Notes under the pieces: model-generated
Database searches by the model: none
Seen by the model: the letters and a program-made list of their open reading frames with translations, nothing else
What the model was told of the DNA's origin: nothing
Source: ZC4RG17 sp036259475
GTDB taxonomy: Bacteria > Actinomycetota > Acidimicrobiia > Spongiisociales > ZC4RG35
Direction of reading: 5' to 3'
Length of the DNA stretch: 48,772 nt
Assembly (NCBI GenBank): GCA_036259475.1
Contig: DATABS010000057.1
Span: forward strand, 1 to 48,772
Position numbers and translations under genes: made by a program
Shown: one piece after another, positions 43,782 to 48,772 of the stretch
Numbering within the stretch: position 1 is the first letter of the stretch
Layout: every line of letters starts with the position of its first letter

Positions 43782-46697
43782 ATGTTCTCCCGGACGCCCC
43801 CGCCAACTCGAGCTCCCGGCGACCGCCGCCGTAGCCTCGCCGTCATCCTCGTCGGGGCTCTGGTCGTGTATCTCGTCCTCACCGCCCTGGGAACTCTGTG
43901 GACGGATTACCTGTGGTTCGACTCCGTCGGGTTCTCCCAGGTGTGGCGCAAGCGCTGGACGGTCGGCATCGGCCTGGGAGCGGCCGGCACCGCGATCGCC
44001 TTCCTGATGTTCTGGCTCACGCTCTATCTCGCCGATCGCCTTGGGCCGCGTTTCTTTCCCAGCGACCTGGGTGAGGACGAAGAGCTGGTCGCTCGCTTCC
44101 GCTACTGGACCGAGGGCCGGATGGGACGTCTTCGGGTCATCGCCGCGCTGCTCCTGGGCCTGTTCGTCGGCGTGGGAGTCTCCGGCTGGAGAGACGACCT
44201 TTTCATGTTCCTTTCGAGACAGGACTTCGACCTCGCTGATCCGATCTTCTCCATGGACGTCGGGTTCTACGTCTTTCAGTTCCCGCTGATCGACATGAGC
44301 CTTCGGTGGCTCTTCAACCTGCTGGCGACATCGGCGGTGCTGGGGGCCGTTGCCCACTACCTCAACGGCGGAATCCGCATCCGACGGGGATCGATGCCCA
44401 CCTTCTCTCGCGGCTCCAAGATCCACCTCTCGGTCCTGCTGGCGCTCATGGCGCTCGTGCGGGCAGCCATCTACCGGATGGACGCCCTCGCCCTCCTCTA
44501 CTCGGATCGCCAGGCGCAGTTCTTCGGTCCGGGATACACCGACGTCACCGCCCGGCTACCTGCCCTGCGCCTTCTCATGGCGATCGCCCTGGTGGCGGCG
44601 GTCCTCTTCGTCGTCAACATCTGGAGACGGGGGTGGACGCTGGCCCTGATGGCGGTTGCCGGCTGGATCCTGGTCTCGGTGGCGGCCCTGCTCATCTACC
44701 CCGCCCTGGTGGAGCGCCTCCAGGTGCAACCCGACGCTCAGAACCGGGAGGCCGAGTACATCGCCAACAGCATCGAGTTCACCCGGACCGCCTACGACCT
44801 CGAGGACGTCGAGGTGAGAGACTTCCCCGCCAACCGGTCGCTGGACGCCGACGCCATCGAGGCCAACCGGCTCACGATCGACAACCTGCGCCTCTGGGAC
44901 ACGGCGGTTCTGCCCCGTACCTATCAGAACCTCCAGGAGATCCGCCCCTACTACAGCCTGGAGGAGGTGGACACCGACAGGTACATGATCGACGGGCAGC
45001 CCACGCAGACGATGGTGGCGGTGCGCGAGCTCGACGAAGGCAATCTGGGGCGGACCGACTGGCTCAACACCCGCCTCATATACACCCACGGGATCGGAGC
45101 GGTGGTCAGCCAGGCCAACCGGGTCGAGTCGGACGGTCAGCCCCAGTTCCTCCTCGCCGACCTCCCGCCCGAGGAGACCGATCCCCGCCTGGCCCTCGAA
45201 CAGCCCCGTGTCTACTTCGGAGAGACCTACGAACCGGACCGTCCCGTGATCGTGAAGACCGGCTCGACTCCCCAGGAGGTCGACATGCCGGACGAGGACG
45301 AGCGAATCACCGCCAACGAGTACCAGGGGGACGCCGGTGTGGAACTGCGAGGGATCTGGCGCCGGATCGCCTTCGGCTTCCGCTACCGGGATCTCAACCT
45401 GCTCATCTCCGGCCAGATCCGGCCCGACAGCCGGGTCCTGGTGCAGCGCAACATCCGGGCGATCGCCTCTGACCTGGCGCCGTTCCTGTCGGTGGACTCC
45501 GATCCTTACCCGGTGGTCAGCGACGGCCGGATCATCTGGGTGCTCGATCTATACACCTCGACGTCCCACTTCCCCTACTCGCAGCCCGCCAACCAGGATT
45601 ACCGCCAGCGCCTGCCGGTATCGACGGACATCGAGCCGGGGGTCAACTACATCTCCAGCTCGATCAAGGCCACGGTCGACGCCTACGACGGCACCGTGAG
45701 GTTCTATGTGGTCGACGACTCCGACCCGATCGCCCGGGCGTGGGAGGAGACATTCCCCAGCCTGTTCACCGACGGCGAAGAGATGCCGGAGCAGCTCGAG
45801 AGCCACCTGCGTTACCCCCAGGACCTGTTCCGTATCCAAGGCGAGATCTATCTCGACTACCACGTCGACGAGCCGTCGGAGTTCTACACCCGGAATGACG
45901 CCTGGTCCATCCCCGACGATCCCGCCACCATCCGGCGGGGACTGTTCCCCGGCGCCGAGCTCCTGATCGGGGACGGAGGGGTGCAAGTCGGCGGTCAGGT
46001 GAACCACTTGCGCAAGCTGCTGCCCTATTACCTGCTCACCAAGCTCCCCAACGAGGAAGAGCTGTCCTACCTGCTGCTGCAGCCATTCAACCCGCGGGAC
46101 AAACCCAACATGTCCTCGTTCCTGGTGGCCGACGCCCCCACCGCCGAGCAACCCGGCCGCCTCATCGACTTCCGCATGCCGCAGGGCACCCTGGTCGGCG
46201 GCACCGGCCAGGTGGGAGAGCGGATCCGTCAGAACGACGAGATCGCCACGCAGTTCACATTGTGGAGCCAGCAGAACGCCACCGTCATCCAAGGCGACAT
46301 CCTGGTGGTGCCGATCGAAGAGTCGATCATGTACGTACAGCCCATCTACCTCCAGTCCGACCAGCAAGGAGGCTTCCCCGAGTTCCGCCGGGTCGTGGTC
46401 GTGTTCGGAGATCGGATCGAATGGGCCCCGACGCTGGACGAAGCCATGGCCGACGTGTTCGATATCGAACTACCCGACGGCGAGGCACCCGCCGAGCCCG
46501 ATGAGCCCTCGGACGGCGAGACCCTGCCCGGCGACGTCCAGGAGCTGCTCGATCAGGCGGCAGACGCACTCCAGCGGGCGGACGAGGCGCTTCGGGAAGG
46601 AGACCTGGCCGGCTATCAGCGTCTGATCGAGGAAGCGGCCGGATACATCAACGACGCTCGCCAAACGGGCGACCCCGAGGTCGAAGCCTCCCGCTGA
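43782..46697 (+). CDS. UPF0182-family large membrane protein
   Basis: A 971-residue protein of the UPF0182 (PF03699) family, found in actinobacteria and some other bacteria. About seven transmembrane segments occupy residues 20-300, including the family motif TDYLWFDSVGFSQVW and SMDVGFYVFQFPL. A large extracytoplasmic domain follows (NRLTIDNLRLWDTAVLPRTY, LIYTHGIGAVVSQANRVE, HFPYSQPANQDYRQRLP, and others). The acidic C-terminus (about 900-971) ends in a predicted coiled segment (LLDQAADALQRADEALREGD). The ATG at 43782 is chosen because a TACAAT box lies 7 nt upstream; the frame extends to 43737. Function unknown, envelope-related by location. Confidence 0.92.
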   Translation: MFSRTPPPTRAPGDRRRSLAVILVGALVVYLVLTALGTLWTDYLWFDSVGFSQVWRKRWTVGIGLGAAGTAIAFLMFWLTLYLADRLGPRFFPSDLGEDEELVARFRYWTEGRMGRLRVIAALLLGLFVGVGVSGWRDDLFMFLSRQDFDLADPIFSMDVGFYVFQFPLIDMSLRWLFNLLATSAVLGAVAHYLNGGIRIRRGSMPTFSRGSKIHLSVLLALMALVRAAIYRMDALALLYSDRQAQFFGPGYTDVTARLPALRLLMAIALVAAVLFVVNIWRRGWTLALMAVAGWILVSVAALLIYPALVERLQVQPDAQNREAEYIANSIEFTRTAYDLEDVEVRDFPANRSLDADAIEANRLTIDNLRLWDTAVLPRTYQNLQEIRPYYSLEEVDTDRYMIDGQPTQTMVAVRELDEGNLGRTDWLNTRLIYTHGIGAVVSQANRVESDGQPQFLLADLPPEETDPRLALEQPRVYFGETYEPDRPVIVKTGSTPQEVDMPDEDERITANEYQGDAGVELRGIWRRIAFGFRYRDLNLLISGQIRPDSRVLVQRNIRAIASDLAPFLSVDSDPYPVVSDGRIIWVLDLYTSTSHFPYSQPANQDYRQRLPVSTDIEPGVNYISSSIKATVDAYDGTVRFYVVDDSDPIARAWEETFPSLFTDGEEMPEQLESHLRYPQDLFRIQGEIYLDYHVDEPSEFYTRNDAWSIPDDPATIRRGLFPGAELLIGDGGVQVGGQVNHLRKLLPYYLLTKLPNEEELSYLLLQPFNPRDKPNMSSFLVADAPTAEQPGRLIDFRMPQGTLVGGTGQVGERIRQNDEIATQFTLWSQQNATVIQGDILVVPIEESIMYVQPIYLQSDQQGGFPEFRRVVVVFGDRIEWAPTLDEAMADVFDIELPDGEAPAEPDEPSDGETLPGDVQELLDQAADALQRADEALREGDLAGYQRLIEEAAGYINDARQTGDPEVEASR

Positions 46698-46712
46698 GCG
46701 GTTTCACGTCTG

Positions 46713-46742
46713 TTGGAACGTGTCACACCCTTCAGGCATCTT
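46713..46742 (+). promoter_or_regulatory. Possible promoter for the small membrane gene at 46749
   Basis: TTGGAA (46713-46718), 18 nt, CATCTT (46737-46742), then 6 nt to the ATG at 46749, consistent with a leaderless transcript. Boxes are modest. Confidence 0.35.
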
Positions 46743-46748
46743 GTGAGT

Positions 46749-46910
46749 ATGGAAACCATGATGTCTCTCATGCTCACGGTGTCGGCGGTGTTGGCCGGTC
46801 TGGTCTTCGTGGTGGTGGGCGTGTTCTCGCTGATCGCTCTGTTCATGGGAGATCTGCTCGAATCGGAAGCCGCCGCCGCCACCGATACCCACCTCACCGA
46901 GGCGGCCTGA
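46749..46910 (+). CDS. Small membrane protein
   Basis: A 53-residue protein, almost entirely one long hydrophobic stretch (MLTVSAVLAGLVFVVVGVFS followed by LIALFMGDLL, about residues 8-37) and an Ala/acidic tail. The gene fills the gap between UPF0182 and the leftward cyclase-family gene, with its stop directly beside the next gene's stop. No family recognised. Support is the open frame, membrane composition and upstream promoter-like boxes, so it is less certain than its neighbours. Confidence 0.55.
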   Translation: METMMSLMLTVSAVLAGLVFVVVGVFSLIALFMGDLLESEAAAATDTHLTEAA

Positions 46911-47564
46911 TCACTCCACCTCGGCGAAGGCGCGCACCGGGAAGGTACCGAACCTCCGCACCTTGACCGGTACGGCGAAGAAGCGGAAGGGAGTGCCGAT
47001 CAGCTGTTCGAGGCCGGTGAGGTGCTCCACCACCGGGATCCCAGCCTGCAGTAGACCTGTGTGAGCGGGACGGCTGCCGGTGCGGGTGTCGTCGATGTTG
47101 ACCGAATCGATCCCGACCAGCGCCGCCTCGCCCGCCACGAGTAGCTCCACGGTCTCGGCGGTCAGGTGCGGATGGTCGGCGGAGCCATACCCGTCGGTGC
47201 CCCACCTTCGATCCCACCCGGAGGCGAACAACACCGCCTTACCGGCGACCTCGATGCCGCTCAGGAGGTCGGGCCCGATGGCGTACGCCTCGATCGGGAC
47301 ACACACCCCCGGGAGCCCTGCCACAGACTCCAACTGAACGTCCGCCAGGTCGGCGCCGCCCTCGAACCGGTGGAAGGGCGTGTCGAGGTAGGTGCCGGTG
47401 TTTCCCACCATGTCGATGCGTCCGATGTGGAACTCGGTGCCCGCGTCGTAGTGGCTACGTGAGTCGGACCGGCTGAGATGATCCGAGATGACCGGCGCCG
47501 GTAGTCCCGGATAGGTGGTCATGCCCGATTCGACGGTGTGCGAGAGGTCGACCAGCCGGCTCAT
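46911..47564 (-). CDS. Cyclase-family protein (kynurenine formamidase-like)
   Basis: A 217-residue member of the metal-dependent hydrolase family that includes bacterial kynurenine formamidase (KynB). It begins RLVDLSHTVESGMTTYPGLP, typical of the family. The canonical metal motif HxGTHxDxPxH is altered to NTGTYLDTPFH (the first two histidines become Asn and Tyr), so metal binding and activity may differ. VLFASGWDRRWG and VEHLTGLEQL are further family pieces. The ATG at 47564 follows a TAATGT box by 7 nt and is preferred over the upstream GTG at 47573. Substrate unknown. Confidence 0.82.
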   Translation of the reverse strand: MSRLVDLSHTVESGMTTYPGLPAPVISDHLSRSDSRSHYDAGTEFHIGRIDMVGNTGTYLDTPFHRFEGGADLADVQLESVAGLPGVCVPIEAYAIGPDLLSGIEVAGKAVLFASGWDRRWGTDGYGSADHPHLTAETVELLVAGEAALVGIDSVNIDDTRTGSRPAHTGLLQAGIPVVEHLTGLEQLIGTPFRFFAVPVKVRRFGTFPVRAFAEVE

Positions 47565-47571
47565 GAGCGGC

Positions 47572-47577
47572 ACATTA
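47572..47577 (-). promoter_or_regulatory. -10 box for leaderless cyclase-family gene
   Basis: TAATGT on the minus strand, 7 nt, then the ATG at 47564. Same spacing as the other leaderless genes. Confidence 0.5.
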
Positions 47578-47615
47578 TCGGCGGGGGGAGGCCATCACAC
47601 GGTCGACCGCGGGGC

Positions 47616-47621
47616 TAGCTT
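47616..47621 (+). promoter_or_regulatory. Possible -10 box for gap
   Basis: TAGCTT, 24 nt upstream of the ATG at 47646, with a GAGAGAAGGAG ribosome site between. No strong -35 box. Confidence 0.35.
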
Positions 47622-47645
47622 GGGAGGCGAGAGAGAAGGAGAACA

Positions 47646-48632
<987 letters not shown>

Positions 48633-48641
<9 letters not shown>

Positions 48642-48652
48642 ACCGGCTTTTT
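48633..48652 (+). terminator. Intrinsic terminator after gap
   Basis: GCCGG-CTGAA-CCGGC followed by TTTTT. The stem overlaps the gap stop codon. The last about 120 bases of the window after it show no clear gene. Confidence 0.6.
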
Positions 48653-48772
48653 ATCGGTCGCGCGTAGCCCTCAGCGATACGCTGCGTGGGGGAGAAAGCG
48701 ATCGGGCCTTCTTCCCGTGATGGCGGTCAGCCGGGCCGGCGGGTCCGATTGGCCCGCGTCATCGCACCGACG

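Overview
The window is a GC-rich, gene-dense bacterial chromosome segment, most likely from an actinomycete (Actinomycetota) and possibly from Acidimicrobiia or a related deep lineage. This is inferred from gene content: a DivIVA-domain protein, a DUF2342-type protein, a UPF0182 membrane protein, a PDZ/Lon-like secreted protease, a SigB/SigF-type sigma factor, an anti-sigma factor with a zinc-finger motif, UdgX, and many genes that appear to be leaderless. I see no tRNA, rRNA, CRISPR array, insertion sequence or integrase.

Left part (1-16 kb): an island for a heptose-containing glycan. It encodes sedoheptulose-7-phosphate isomerase (GmhA, fused to a GT4 glycosyltransferase), the bifunctional kinase/adenylyltransferase HldE, heptose-bisphosphate phosphatase (GmhB, fused to a GT2 glycosyltransferase), two GT9 heptosyltransferase-like proteins, a divergent SIS-domain protein, a NodU/CmcH-type carbamoyltransferase, an SDR oxidoreductase and three further glycosyltransferases. 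Together these would make ADP-D-glycero-beta-D-manno-heptose and transfer it to an unknown acceptor. No HldD epimerase is present. A UdgX uracil-DNA glycosylase sits inside the island.

Stress segment (14.6-20.6 kb, plus 1-0.9 kb): small membrane proteins, a holin-like protein, a general-stress-protein-like protein, a SigB/SigF-family sigma factor, a GlsB/YeaQ-type protein, small cysteine-rich proteins and a poxvirus-type topoisomerase IB. The strongest hidden signal is a promoter motif, GGTTT-N15/16-GGGTA with at most small deviations, found upstream of nearly every transcription unit between 1 and 20 kb. These units include the sigma factor itself and most of the heptose operons. I infer that the glycan island and the small stress proteins form one sigma regulon.

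Middle part (20.6-30.8 kb): a NYN/LOTUS RNase-like protein, an ornithine cyclodeaminase homologue, a ClC chloride channel with CBS domains, a membrane-anchored protein of unknown function, TatA, an ECF sigma/anti-sigma/RseB-like operon with a matching ECF promoter, a DUF2342 protein, an HtrA protease and MoaE.

Right part (30.9-48.8 kb): an acyl-CoA synthetase followed by a complete branched-chain amino-acid-type ABC transporter (order H, M, K, F, G), a membrane adenylate cyclase, BioY, a PDZ/Lon-like protease, a DivIVA/coiled-coil protein with a phage MuF-like cysteine/histidine C-terminus, UPF0182, a cyclase-family hydrolase and GAPDH. Several genes here start about 7 nt after a TAnnnT box and look leaderless. 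No stretch above 300 bases lacks a gene; the longest, 43496-43781, holds hairpins and short tandem repeats.
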